Positions 37,383 through 48,790 of a DNA stretch of 64,000 nucleotides are shown here, in pieces. The stretch spans positions 568,218,140-568,282,139 of the forward strand of contig CM040121.1 of the NCBI GenBank assembly GCA_022559845.1. Direction: 5' to 3'. Made by a program: the position numbers and the translations under genes. Positions within the stretch are counted from its first letter, which is position 1; each line of letters opens with the position of its first letter. The notes beneath the pieces were generated by a model. The model did no database searches and was not told the DNA's origin. It saw only the letters and a list, made by a program, of their open reading frames with translations. This DNA is from Amorphophallus konjac (lineage: Eukaryota > Streptophyta > Magnoliopsida > Alismatales > Araceae).

Positions 37383-38035
37383 TAGGGGTGAGCATTATTC
37401 GGGTTCAGCCCGAAAATCAAACCGAACCGAACGATTTGGTTCGGTTTGGTTTGGGTTGAAATTTAAAAAATTTTGGTTTGGGTTCAAACCGAACCGTATT
37501 AAAAATTTTGGTTTGGTTTGGTTTTGAAGTTCAAGAAACCGAACAAAACCAAATCGAACCGAATAACCCGAATTTAAGAATATTTTTATCAAATTAATAT
37601 AAATGTATATGTAACTATAAATCCGAATTTAAAAAGTCCAATTCCCACCATTCTAATGGGGTTTCCGACTTTATGAAATAGGTTTCAAATCACATTCTAT
37701 TTTACTGTAACCGAACTTCTTAATTTCTTATGTGAAAATATTATGGAGCTTGTTCTTACAAGTTACAACTTTGTATGTTATTTTTTTAATATTTACTTTA
37801 TTTGGTAGAAATTCTTTTACCCTACATTTCTCTAATGTTGTTTGAATCCAATCTAATATATAAACTAGGAGATTAATATGGTTCAAACCGAGAACCAAAC
37901 CGAATTCGGTTTGGTTTGGTTTGGTTTCAAACTAGTTTGGTTTGGTTTGGTTCGGTTTGAAGCCTTAATTCGGTTCGGTTTGGTTTGAGAAAAATTCTCT
38001 TCAAACCAAACCAAACCAAACCGTGCTCACCCCTA
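37383..38035. mobile_element. Non-autonomous hAT-type element, 653 bp
   Basis: Perfect 8 bp target duplication GTTAATTG (37375-37382; 38036-38043) and 12 bp terminal inverted repeats TAGGGGTGAGCA / TGCTCACCCCTA. Both ends are filled with inverted GGTTCGGTTTGGTTTGG-type repeats. There is no transposase. The 8 bp duplication is diagnostic for hAT. Confidence 0.9.
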
Positions 38036-38214
38036 GTTAATTGTTGAATTGTTCTACTTTATTTCCTATTTCTTTGTGCCTCCACACTCCTTTTTGCCCT
38101 TCCGAGCCCTCCCGGCTCGTGGGCGGCGGTTTGAGTCTCGGGTTATCGGGTCTCTCCTGATAATCGGATTCTCGGGTCGTTACACCCCCCCTCCAGGAGT
38201 GCCCACCTCTACAG

Positions 38215-38216
38215 TG

Positions 38217-38246
<30 letters not shown>
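38215..38246. repeat. (CT)n(CA)n microsatellite
   Basis: CTCTCTCT run followed by CACACACA. Confidence 0.85.
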
Positions 38247-38247
<1 letters not shown>

Positions 38248-38710
38248 TCATACTTAACGAGGGGTAATTCAATATTTTACTTTCCTTGAGTATAAATTAA
38301 CTATAGTTTAGTTAACTTTGGTAGGACGGAATGAACGGGAGGGACTTAGATGTGTAACGATGAAGATTGTAAGGGTTATTAAAATAATAGTCAGATTTTA
38401 GGGACTAATCGATAATTCACTAAGTTTATAAGGACTAATATGCAAAAATCCCTTTTCTTTTAGTATCTCAAATATAATTATTATTTTTAAAATTTGTTAA
38501 ATCTTCGTCGTTACCTTTATTAGTCTATGTTATAAGTTTTAATAACTAGTGTGAAACTCGGGTTAAACTAACTTAATGTTGATAAAAGGCTAAAACAACC
38601 TTAGTTAGATTGTGGGCCCCACCCTCCACTCTCTCTCGTCGATGTAACTGTGGGCCTCACAGCCCTCACCCTCCTCTCTCCAATGCAAGCATCTCATCAC
38701 GGATGCACAC

Positions 38711-38762
38711 GTAGAGAGAGAGAGAGAGACTTACCAAAAAGAGAGAGAGAACAAGGAGACGT

Positions 38763-38840
<78 letters not shown>

Positions 38841-39595
38841 GGCGGAGAGAGAGAGAAAGCGAGAGAGGGAGGGAAAGGGGAAGGGGGGACGCCAGACGGC
38901 GGTGACTGAGTGAGAGGGAGAGAGAGAGGGGGAGGGGGGATGCCAAAGAGAGTTGGCGGTGAGAGAGAGAGAGGGAAAGGGGGAGGGAGACGGAGAGATC
39001 CAGCGGTGATAGAGGGCCAGAGAGGGAGAGGGAGAGGGAGAGGGGGAGGGGGGATGCCGGAGAGAGATGGTGGTGACCGAAAGTCAGAAAGGGAGAGGGA
39101 GAGGGGGAGGGGGGGCACCGGAGAGAGCCAGCGGTGACAGAGAGAGAAGGAGAGGGAGAGAGGGAGAGGGAGAGAGAGAGGAAGGGAGAGAGGGAGTGAG
39201 AGAGATGAAATTGCTCCCAGACGGAGCGATTTCAACTCACTCACGAATGGAGAGAGTGAGCGAGATGAAATCGCTCTTAGACGAATTGATTTCAACTCGT
39301 TCACTCTCTCTCCCTCTCCCTCTCCCAATATGAAATTGCTTCCAGACAGAGCGATTTCAACTTGATCCCTCTCTCCCTCTCTCCCTTCCTCTCTCTCTCT
39401 CCCTCTCCATCTGTCATCGTTGGCCTACTCTCTCTATCTTCCTTTCTCTCTCTCCCTCTCCCTGTGCCTTCTTATCTCTCTCTCCCTCTCTCTCTCCCTC
39501 TGTTAGTGTCGGCTTGCACTCTCTCTCTTCCTTACTCTCTCTCTCTCTCATCCAATCTCCCTCTCTCTCCCCTCCCTATCCCCCCATCCCCCAGA
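38711..39595. repeat. Purine-rich then pyrimidine-rich low-complexity block
   Basis: GAGAGA/GGGAGA-dominated from 38711 to about 39200, including a pure (GA)n of about 70 bp near 38766-38836, then CTCTCC-dominated from about 39300 to 39595. The two halves could pair as one long stem or form triplexes. The Arg/Glu and Leu/Ser ORFs across it are artefacts. Confidence 0.9.
39207..39358. repeat. Three copies of a 27-nt hairpin
   Basis: Copies at 39207-39233, 39267-39293 and 39332-39358, each GAAATTGCTC...GAGCGATTTC in form, about 60-65 bp apart, at the junction between the purine-rich and pyrimidine-rich halves. The second copy has a weakened stem. Confidence 0.75.
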
Positions 39596-39985
39596 TTTTG
39601 GCGTCTGTAGGAAGGCCCCGCCGACTACATCGTCAGTCTCCTAACGCTAGATGTGCCACTATCATCCTCCCCCAGCATTGCCATCTATCGTTGCAGGTGG
39701 GGGGAAGAGGCTGTTGCGCAGCTTGTTGTTGGCCGAGAGAGAAAGCGTAGGGGGAGAGAAAGAGAGAACAGAGATAGAGAGGCAATGAAGAGAGAGAGAT
39801 AGAGAGTACGGGGTATTTTCAAATATTTCTCTTGTCCCGTTAATTTATGATGCAATATTTTCCCGTATATCTCCTTTTTTTAACGTTCGTAAATTATAGG
39901 GACTCAAAAAAATTAAAAGATTATAGAGACTTCAAAAATAATAATTATATTTGAGAGACTAAATTAAAAGAAAATATGATTATTT

Positions 39986-41689
39986 GTAAAGATTAAAAGG
40001 GAAAAAACCCAAAAGAAAAATTGCATACTTGAAGCTTCCCATCATCCCATGGTCCTAATTCATGGAAGTTATCAAGTAACTCAGTAACATATTTCTATGT
40101 CCATACATTCCATCCATTTGTCACGCATTAATCCGTACGGGGGACTTTGATAATAGAATAAGAGTAGATCATAGGGTGAGTTATTTCACCTACCCATTCT
40201 TAATCGAGTTTGATAACAAAGTAAAGTTACTTGGAGTCAGTTGAGGTTAAAGTTCCTATTCTAGATTTAACTCATTGGACCCTTTCACATGAAATGAGTT
40301 AACCCATGAGTAAAGATAAATTATCAAACTCAAAAAAAGAAACTCTAAGAAATAACTCACGTGAATCAACCCTGACTAACAAGAGTTATTCCTTCGAATG
40401 ATAATTAATCTGAAAGCCTTCGACGACGTAACTCTTTCTTGTATTCATGAGTGTTCAATCTCATGGGTCCGGAAGACATTCTTCTCTTAATATTTAAATT
40501 TCGATAACAAAAGCTCTCAATGTGCATGCATCTAGGAAAGCATTCTTCTTTTGTTAAGGCAAAGTCCAGCTAAAGTATGATCAAAGTTGTCAAACAACTG
40601 GTGTCATTATCAATATTCACATGATATATACAGTATACTTATGAAGATACATATATATATGTCGATTTTTTGAAGACAGATGGTTTAGTAATCCCTTTGC
40701 TTAGAACCGCCGAGGAGATGAATTATATTAAACGCGTACACACCACGTGAACCCCTCACCCTAAGTTCCTCACCACGTACACTCGGTACAGAACATCGGT
40801 AAGAGTCCATGTCCGTTTAACTTCCACTCGAAAATTCCACTGTAGCGATACCTTTTATAGAGATTTTTTTGCGAACCAATCACTTCAAAAGGATAATTAA
40901 ATATTTTCCACTGTAACATTTTCATTTTCTTGTATAGTACTTCATCGATAGTTTTCCTCAAAGAACTACCAAAATGTGGCCCAAATTTTCTAGATGTCCT
41001 CTTCCCTTTTTTTTTTTTTTGACGGAAAACACGTTTTTCATTTCATATCAAACGAAATGCATCGTACATAGAAAATCTTGAGACCACGTCAAACTCGAAG
41101 AGTTATTCCCTGACCATACAGTCAACCATCACATCATAATAAGAAAAAATAAAACAAACACTATAGAGATCGAAGACGCCCAAACTAGCTGAGAGCTCCA
41201 TCTATTCTATTTCTCCCGTCAAGAAACCATGCTTTCTGTACACTCACCGGGAAGGGTGAAGGTCTGTGGATAGTGCTCGGCTGATCCCTTGTACTACTAA
41301 GAAGATAATCTGTGAACTTCTTATCATGAGTCAGTAGTAAGCAAGGTCATGGGATTATGGAGAAGCCAAATGAGTTAGTCTTTTTGTACACTCAAATTTA
41401 TTGCACATCTTGGGTGTGTAGTAAATTTTATTTAAAAAAATATGGTGAGGTGGGGACTCACCTCATCTATCTGTTAGTACAAGGTGTCCCACCATCAAAC
41501 GGTCCAAAAATTTAAAAAGAGTTTAAAAAATTAAAAATAATCAAGTTCTCACGTATTTTTTTCTTTTCTTTTCTTTTTTCGAAGGGGAGAGGGTGAGTCA
41601 TCCAACAAAGAGACAACTAGTATGGATAGATAGGTGAGATAGACCTCCACCTCACTAAACTTGGAAAAAAAATTGTTGCACATCTAAGA
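39986..41689. other. Intergenic, no gene recognised
   Basis: AT-rich. Holds a possible small MITE at 40206-40331 and a pair of TTGCACATCT direct repeats (about 41400 and 41676). No coding frame was supported. Confidence 0.4.
40206..40331. mobile_element. Possible 126-bp MITE
   Basis: GAGTTTGATAA at 40206 and its complement TTATCAAACTC ending at 40331, followed inward by AGTAAAG-like text on both sides. A further ACTTTGATAAT lies at 40144, so the true left end is uncertain. Confidence 0.35.
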
Positions 41690-42004
41690 AGTATAATAAC
41701 CTCACGAGGATGACATATCTCGTCAGTCCATTAGAGTCCGTCTGTTCGGCTCATCACAGAGGTCTAGTCCTCCGGGCCATTATCTCGTGCGCCAACCCAA
41801 CACGCTTCCTATTTTAGCGCACGCCCAGTGTAGACACCGTACCCACATGCGCCTTCTCTGTCAACGGCCACGACACACGTCCCTGACAGCTCATTAATAG
41901 CGGAAGTCATCCCAATCTGACTACATAAAAAGAAGACGTCGCCCACACCACCCCCCTGACAAAGTAGTCTCGCGCCCCCTTCAACGAGTCATGCCGCATT
42001 AATG
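41690..42004 (+). repeat. Left part of a probable Tat-type gypsy LTR split by the CACTA element
   Basis: Joined to 57438 onward this reads as one continuous sequence with a CATTAATG/GCAGAACTGCC junction. No ORF. The assignment rests mainly on the right part. Confidence 0.4.
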
Positions 42005-42480
42005 CACTACAAAAAAATGAGTCTGTAGCGACCAAATAATTAGCGACCAATTAAAATTGGTTACAGAAAATACATATTAGCGACCAAACTAATTCAATGG
42101 TCGTTAAAGATTTGACGTACAGCCACTAACACAACATTAGTCGCTAACATGTTATAATAGCGACTATTTTTTGATTGGTCGCTATTTGTGGTCGCTAATG
42201 CATGTCGCGAGCCACCATGTATGCCAATAGCGACGGACAATTGGTCGGTATAAAATTTTCATTAGCGACAATATGTCAATAGGTTGCTAAATCTTAAGAA
42301 AAGCCAGCGGCCAAGGCATCATTGGTCACTAAGGGCGTAAACATAATTAGTGACCGCAGGTCAGTCGCTGAATACTTATTTTTAGTGACAAATGTTTTAT
42401 ATTGGTCGCTATTTAATTGCAACCTAATAGCGACCAATACTGAGGTCGGTTGCTAATGTTATTTTTTAGATTACAATACA
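42005..42480. repeat. 5' subterminal repeat region of the CACTA element
   Basis: TAGCGACCAA and its complement TTGGTCGCTA recur every 20-40 bp in both orientations. In En/Spm elements such subterminal repeats bind the TNPA-type protein and are required for excision. Confidence 0.85.
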
Positions 42481-43879
42481 ATTTTTATCTGTAAAAAATA
42501 TAATTAAGTAAATAAATCATATGAAATTATACATGAATTGCAATCAATTAATGGTTATTAGTTCAAAGTTCACAACATTTAATAAGAGCTAGTGATTAGT
42601 ATATATTTAGTGACTAAGTAAATTGAAATAGTATATACAGGGATACAATCTCACTCCAATCATGGGAGTAGGAGGAACATTTTTATTTAATTTAGGAGAT
42701 AGAGTAAGCTGTTTGTCATGCCACGATCGTATCGGCTAAGATTAGCTATGATCTGGCACGACCGGTAGGTTGCGTGACGTAACTATTCACAACAGACTCA
42801 ACGACGGTAGGCGATGGTGATGGTGACAAAAAATTGTCGATGTGTCGTGTGCCATGGATACCGATCGTGTTCATGTACGACCTGACACAATTGATCGCCA
42901 TTAATATGCAACGGCACGTCAAATGATGTCTAGCTGGGAGTAGGATTAATATAAATAGTATAACTGGTAGCCTAATTATTTAAGCAATTAATGACTAATA
43001 AGGAGAGCTAACTAACATGCCAAAAACTCTCTCCTTGTTAGGTCGATCATTCTTAAGTTATATTTAGGTAGAAATTAGTCATTAAACTAACCATTTTAAT
43101 ATTATTAGATAGAAATATTATAAAAGTAAAAGATATATGAAATAAATTATATTTTTATATTCAATTCTCCATTGACATTATATATAGTTGCTAATTTTAT
43201 TTAGAAAGTGATAAATATATTTGGTTAAAATTAGTCGTTAAGGATAATAATAAAGATTCTAAAGTTTGAGATATATTTATATTACAAATTCATTGTGTTA
43301 TCTTACAAATATAATAGTAACATGTACAATTATATTAACAGAATTATAATGTTTATTATTAACTTTGTTGATATCTTTTCAAAATAATTTTTAGATAAAT
43401 ACAATTTAATTAATTAATAAAAGTTAGTATAATTAAATAAAAATAAAATTTCATGTATGAATAGTATGATTGGTCGAGTCTATAGATCATATAATTCTTT
43501 GAAACTAAAAATAAATAATTTAATAAGCTTAATAAATATTTCTTGTCCGAATAATGTTATCAAATTAGGAGATTTTAACATAAATATTAAAAACATGTTT
43601 AAAATGTAATCTATATCTCTCTCTCTCTCTCTCTCGCCCCCTTGTCGTTCATCGGGTGGGGGTGACTGGATGAGCCAAAGCAGGAGGTTACTATTTTGTG
43701 GGACAAGAATTACTTAGTGCCATTAGACGAAGGAGCAATAGTCATATCGTGGTCGCACAGGAAGGTTACCTGATGCCGACATAATGTGCTATATATATAT
43801 ATAGTTTTTATCAAATTAGGGGAAAAACTTGTCTCCAAAATCATGGTCTTCTCCCGCTGGTATCGTGACATGTATAATG

Positions 43880-43921
<42 letters not shown>

Positions 43922-44097
43922 CTACCTCATTTTTCTTGAAATTTTATTTTTTTTAATTTCATAATAGTCAGATAATGTTTTTATATTTGAAATGATATAT
44001 ACAATTATTAGTCAAAAAATAAATATTAAAGACATCTATAAATAAAATGAATCTCAATAATTTTTATTAAAGCATAAGTGGAAAATAAGGCTATGTC
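42481..44097. other. CACTA 5' non-coding region
   Basis: AT-rich. Includes (CT)n near 43615-43636 and an (AT)n run at about 43880-43917. No coding frame. Confidence 0.5.
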
Positions 44098-44515
44098 TTG
44101 GCGGGTAAAAGAGGGGAAAAAACACTCAAAAACCCTTCCCGTTTAACCTCCCGCCTTTCTACCTCATCTGCTCTCCGCCGTTTTCTTGCAGGTGACGGTT
44201 GGCTTCCCTCTGATCCTCCTCCGCGCCCTTGCAGCCAGTGCCTCCTTCCCGCCGGTGTTCACCTGGGATCGTCCTCCCCGCCGTTGCAGTCGGTGTCTCC
44301 TCCTCGCCGCTGCTTCCTCCCCGTCGGTGTTCAACTAGGATCCCCCTCCGCGCGTTGCCATCGGTGCCTCCTCCCCGCCGGTGCCTCCTCCCCTCCGGTG
44401 TTCGCCTCTGTTCCTCCGGTAAGCCTCTCCCCTTTGTGTCCGCGTGTGTGTGTCCTTTCCCTCGCTGAGGGCATCCCACCGCCAGCCGCGGCTTCTCCAT
44501 GCTGGTAAAACATCT
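44098..44515. repeat. GC-rich degenerate repeats, probable 5' leader of CACTA genes
   Basis: Units of CGCCGGTGTTC and GGTGCCTCCTCC type repeated with variation. It sits between the subterminal zone and the transposase, where CACTA promoters and untranslated first exons lie. The ORF across it is Pro/Ser/Arg-rich and unsupported. Confidence 0.4.
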
Positions 44516-45615
44516 GGCCGCCCTGCTTCCCTTACCCCTGCTTCCCGTGTATTACTCTGTGACCTGCTTCCCCTTCCTAATGTATTACCTTGTTCTTTAG
44601 GTAACTTGTAGAAGAAACAGAGGGAAAGGTGCTAGAGCCTCTCCTTCTTCATGATCATGCATGTCTTTCTGATGTATGTATGTACGTACGTTTATTTTTC
44701 TTGTGTCATATGGGTATTAAGGCTATTAGAGCCTTTCCTCCTCCCAACTCTGATATGGTTGTGAAGCATGATGCCCATTTCTGCCGTAAGCCACGCACAC
44801 GGGCGCCATTGCCAACCGACTCTTCCTCCTTTAATCTCAGTCCTTTGGCACAAATGTGCATGTGTGTTAGTTTGATGGCTGGCTGGAACATTGCTCAAGT
44901 CTTATGATTTGTTGTTTGAAGTCTGAGTCCCAGGATCATGAGATGAGGGCTTCATGACAATGATGACTACAATGATAATTAGGGATGCAAAAGCATCATA
45001 TTTGGATCCAGATCCAAAGATCACTAAGCAAGAGCAAGAGTTCCATATACATTGATGTACGGCAAAAAGGGGGCCATATATAATGACCAACCCAATTCCA
45101 AGGGGGCTACTGAAATCAAAACGAATAAAAAACAGAAATGAACAAAAAAACGTGGGCAGAACTTCCCAGATCAGAATAGGAGGTCCAATCAAGATGAATT
45201 CATGCATATTGAACTCCAAGGGAGGAGGGAGATGATGGTCAACATAACTTCTGAACTTCTGAAATCAGAGTGGGCGAAGGCATGAAATCAAAACTTCCCC
45301 GATCAACACCAAAATCTCTGCATAAGAGCATCTTTTTTGCATTGGCATGCTATTTGCTACATGAGAATCCACCCCATGATATATATATATAAACATGTCT
45401 GAAATCCTCATTGCATCATGCACGTGTGAGCCAATAGAAATCCCCCTTTAACATTTTTATTGGTGAAGTGCATGAATTATTCATGAATTAATATATTTAT
45501 AAGTAGGATAGTCAATGTTGAATTGAATTTGCCTCTAATACAAAATAACATTGATTTTTTCCCCTATCATTGTTAACTTTTTCTTTTGCTTCATTCTTTT
45601 TATTTGAGTGTAGGA
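44516..45615 (+). other. Presumed intron / 5' UTR upstream of the transposase
   Basis: No coding signal. A good acceptor (TTGAGTGTAG) lies immediately before the ATG at 45616, suggesting an upstream untranslated exon. Confidence 0.4.
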
Positions 45616-46822
45616 ATGGATAGAAGTTGGATACATCTATCAGAAAGACTTTCAAAAAATTATATAGATGGAGTGGATTCATTTATACAATTTGTTCGTG
45701 ATCATATGGGGAATGTGAGGAAAATTCGTTGTCCATGTCGATTTTGTCGGAACATATTCTTCAACGACCTAGATGTTGTTGAAAAGCACTTACTCAGCAA
45801 AGGATTTATGAGTTCATATACTAAATGGTTACATCACGGGGAATCCATTAACAGTGATGATAACAACCAAGAGGCTAGTGGAGATGAGATATTAACAGAT
45901 GGTGCAGTGGAGCCTAATGAAGTGCATGAAATTTTAGAAGATATACAAAGAGGTGCATTTGTTGATGTTGATTGTCATGAGACAAATGAAGATCAAGGAC
46001 CTGATATTGTCCATGAATAGGAAATAGATAAATTTGATAGATTGTTAAAAGATTCACGTCGACCATTGTATCCAGGTTGTACAAGGTTTTCATTATTGTC
46101 TTTTCTTGTAACATTGCTTCATGTGAAGGTAATCAATCATTGGAGTAATAAATCATTCAACATGTTATTGGAACTATTGAATGATGCATTTCCAGAGGGC
46201 CATTTGATACCATCATCATATTATGACGCTAAAAGGATTCTACGAGACCTTGGATTGGGATATGATTCTGTTCATGCATGCAAGAATGATTGTGTGTTGT
46301 TTAGAAAGGAATTAGAAGACAAGAATGAATGTCCACAATGTAAAGAGTCAAGATGGAAAATGAGTGATGACAAAGGTAAGAAAACTCCTAATAAAGTGCT
46401 TCGCCACTTTCCATTAGTCCCAAGACTTCAAAGGTTGTTCATGTCAAGAAAAATAGCTTTTGATATGAGGTGGCACAAGGAAAAACATGTAGTAGAGGAG
46501 AATGTTTTGAAGGCACCCAGCTGACTCAGAAGCTTGGAAAGACTTTGATTGGCAATATCCATGGTTTGCACAAGATCCTCGCAACGTACGACTTGGATTG
46601 GCGACAGATGGGTTCAATCCTTTCGGTAACATGAACAATGCATATAGCATGTGGCCGTACATACTCATGCCATATAACTTGCCTCCTTGGAAATGTATGA
46701 AAGAACCTTTTTTTATAATGTCATTATTGATTCCTGGCCGTACAGTGCCAGGGAGAAATATCGACGTGTACTTACAACCATTAATTGAAGCCTGGCGCAT
46801 GTATTTGCTTACAACCTTCTGA
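45616..46822 (+). pseudogene. CACTA TnpD-type transposase, N-terminal part, broken
   Basis: Starts MDRSWIHLSERLSKNYIDGV, the transposase-associated domain with CPCRFCRN cysteines (about residues 1-80). A TAG at 46018-46020 interrupts the frame. The same frame continues with LLELLNDAFPEGHLIPSSYY and CPQCKESRWK, then a one-base frameshift near 46508 leads into the Transposase_21 start (HPADSEAWKDFDW, ATDGFNPFGNMNNAYSMWP, then a PGRTVPGRNIDVYLQPLI-like segment). Homology stops at about 46785, where captured sequence of opposite sense begins, so the catalytic remainder is missing. It is inactive. Confidence 0.9.
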
Positions 46823-47000
46823 AGATTCACTTTCAGAGAATGTTCCTCCGCTGTTGAATCATTGCATTTAGCACTGAACTTGACCACATCTTCCCTCAAG
46901 ATTCCATCATCCTCCAATCCACTTTCAGATGCATAGCAAAATTGTTCACCCGGAGTATCAAAGAAACTAGTCTGCTCTGAGAGTATGCCTTCTTCCCCTT

Positions 47001-47438
47001 TCAGGCAGCTCTCCTTTTGAACGGCATGATGACCTGCCAGCTCGAAGCAGAAGAAGCAAGCATGTTTTCTCCTGGATGCTGGAGTGAGCCTTGCTTCAAT
47101 GGTTCCAGTTTGTCATTCTTAGTATAACGGATAGTATTCAATAGCCTGGCTTTATTTCTCCAGCGTGGAAGAGATCCTGCAGAACTATGCAATGATTAGA
47201 CCTGAAGGGCGCTTCGCTATTGTAGAAGAAAACTTTCAATAGCCCATGGAAGTGAGCCAGCCTGAAATATGCTGGATCTCCCTCCAATGCCCATGGCCTC
47301 TAAATCAACAATAAACTGAATTGTGCTTCTCCAAGGGTGTTGAGTTATAAAACTGTGAGCACCATTCAGACCTTCTTCCTCTCTTGTATTGAATAAAAAA
47401 ATGACTCCATTTTTAAATCCATCGGCCCATTGAGACAT
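47001..47438 (-). pseudogene. Captured fragment of an ER-type M28 metallopeptidase gene (ERMP1-like)
   Basis: Minus strand, first piece 47438-47217: SQWADGFKNGVIFLFN, EEEGLNGAHSFITQHPW, VDLEAMGIGG, IFQAGSLPWAIE. Second piece about 47192-47001: TKNDKLEPLKQGSLQHPGEN. These match consecutive parts of plant ERMP1-like zinc exopeptidases, including the EEEGLNG metal-site block. The stretch that normally lies between (containing the TDFQVYKE block) is missing, and there are stops at the edges. Further minus-strand sequence to about 46790 is unassigned. Lying inside the CACTA element and opposite to its transposase, it is best read as transduplicated host sequence. Confidence 0.8.
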
Positions 47439-47779
47439 TCCCCGAGGAGGGATTCTGCATAGCGCTTACGCTTCAAACCTGCAGCTTCATCTGAATTAAT
47501 ATATATACTCGTGGCATGTATTCTATGGATGGCCTGCTGATTTTGATTTTTCAGATAAACATTGCAATTCCCTGTGGTTGTTACGGCTGGAGTCTCAATG
47601 AATTAAAGATAGACCTAAAGCTGCGAATGAGCCATCAGGTCTCCTCCATTTAGTAGCTTTCTTGTTCTGCCTTCCAAATCTGAATCTACCATATGCAACC
47701 ATTCCCCTCAAATCTGTTTGCAAGAGGAAGACTTACACTCACAGCTAGTGGGATGACCTCTAGCTGGAGGGAGGGTTAC

Positions 47780-47955
47780 CTCTCGTATTTTGTTATTATA
47801 TTTTTATTATTTATTTACTTATTATTATTATATTTTATATTATTTTATATTATTATTTTTTATATTATTATTTTTTATTATATATATATATTTTTTATTT
47901 CTTTTATTTTATTTTTATCCCATTTTTTCTTCTTTCTTCTTCTTTTTTTTTGATG
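47780..47955. repeat. T/A-rich low-complexity tract
   Basis: TTATTATTATATTTTATATT-type sequence followed by a TTCTTCTTT run. The Tyr/Phe-rich ORFs are artefacts. Confidence 0.8.
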
Positions 47956-47959
47956 TCCA

Positions 47960-48240
47960 CAGCAGCCATTTGCTACCTTGTGGAAAAAGGTGTTGATATC
48001 ACCCTCTTGAAGCCGTGTTGCCCTTGCTCTCTATTTCCACAAGATTTCTTCCTCCTTCAACCATGTATCCAAATATGCAGCAGTGTTTATATCTCTCAGT
48101 CAGATAGCTCTCTGGAAGATGAAGTGGTGTGGAGGTGGGATAGCAAAATCCAATTCTCAGAAAATTCATTTTCATGGGCTTTTAATGACGGCAGTTGCAG
48201 GATTTGGTAGAAAACATGGTTTGGTCAAAATTTATCATTA
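47960..48240 (-). pseudogene. L1-type LINE fragment, region before RT
   Basis: The minus strand reads LDTWLKEEEILWK, stop, RARATRLQEGDINTFFHKVA, then NG. This is the conserved segment just upstream of the reverse transcriptase domain in plant L1 ORF2 (usually EEE-LWKQ-SR-WL-EGD-NT-FFH). One in-frame stop is visible and the fragment is truncated at both ends. Confidence 0.75.
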
Positions 48241-48289
48241 CTCTTGTGAAAAGTAGCAGAGAGAAGACTGCCCACATGTGACGGTCAAA

Positions 48290-48790
48290 TGTTTCTTTCA
48301 AATTCAGAAGCTCAACCCCATGTTCTGTGGAATCCAGGATAACATAGACCATCTGTTTTGTGGGTTTGGGATAGTTATGGAAAAATTTATTGAGCCCTTA
48401 TCAGAGAACATCCATGATATTATGAAGTGGTGATCATGTTTCCCACCATACTGTGGGCCCTATGGAATGAGAGAAACTAGAGAAGATTTAGAGCAGATTA
48501 TAGTAACTCTTTGAAGCTATACAATGGACAAAGGATTGATGAAAATCAGCTGGATTGGCAACATTGGGAGGCTCACTCCTTATGAAGGCCAAACTATGGA
48601 GGAGATTTTTCTTGTGATAGATTCTCTTAAGTCTCTATGAGGATCTTAGTTCCACTGTCTCAGTAGAATCAAGATCTTGTTGTTATCCATCTTTGAGCAT
48701 TGTGTTTGGCTCTACCTGAGTTTGCTAAGAGCCTCTTTGTACCCTTTTTGTATTATAAGGGAATCACCATCCCTTGCAATATTGTACTGT
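48290..48790 (+). pseudogene. L1-type LINE fragment, 3' end (zf-RVT region)
   Basis: The plus strand reads CGIQDNIDHLFCGFG (about 48325) and later ILWALWNERN, stop, RRFRADYSNSLK (about 48458), the typical end of plant L1 ORF2. The 3' tail near 48740 (CCCTTTTTGTATTATAAGGG) fits the L1 3' UTR. Orientation is opposite to the two flanking LINE fragments. Confidence 0.75.

Larger units (their letters stand above)
34764..38184 (+). repeat. Truncated, diverged Tekay-like LTR
   Basis: Its right end is the same as in the gypsy LTRs (TCTCGGGTTATCGGG, then GGATTCTCGGGTCGTTACA), and it shares GGTGGAGGTAGGGTGAC and blocks such as CTCAGTGACCATCCACTAGT and GGTCAGAGGGCCAGACC. It has no TGTAAT start; its 5' part is missing next to the 3' LTR of the intact element. 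A hAT-type element interrupts it at 37383-38035. ORFs inside are not conserved between copies. Confidence 0.8.
38453..39972. mobile_element. Possible MULE-like element with inverted ends
   Basis: 38453-38490 and 39934-39972 are inverted copies (TCTCAAATATAATTATTATT on the left, its complement on the right). Outer flanks share further GGGACTAA/TTAGTCTC-type text on both sides. The interior is GA/CT-rich. No transposase and no target duplication were identified. Confidence 0.4.

Noticed and set aside
38666..39328. 220-aa Ser/Leu/Pro ORF and antisense Arg/Glu ORFs
   Set aside because: Produced by GA/CT low-complexity repeats.
44098..44508. 136-aa Pro/Ser-rich ORF at the CACTA 5' side
   Set aside because: Built from GC-rich degenerate repeats; no transposase motif. 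More likely leader sequence.
46444..46917. 157-aa minus-strand ORF
   Set aside because: Its lower part is antisense to the transposase. Only the part above about 46790 may belong to the captured sequence, and it has no recognised motif.
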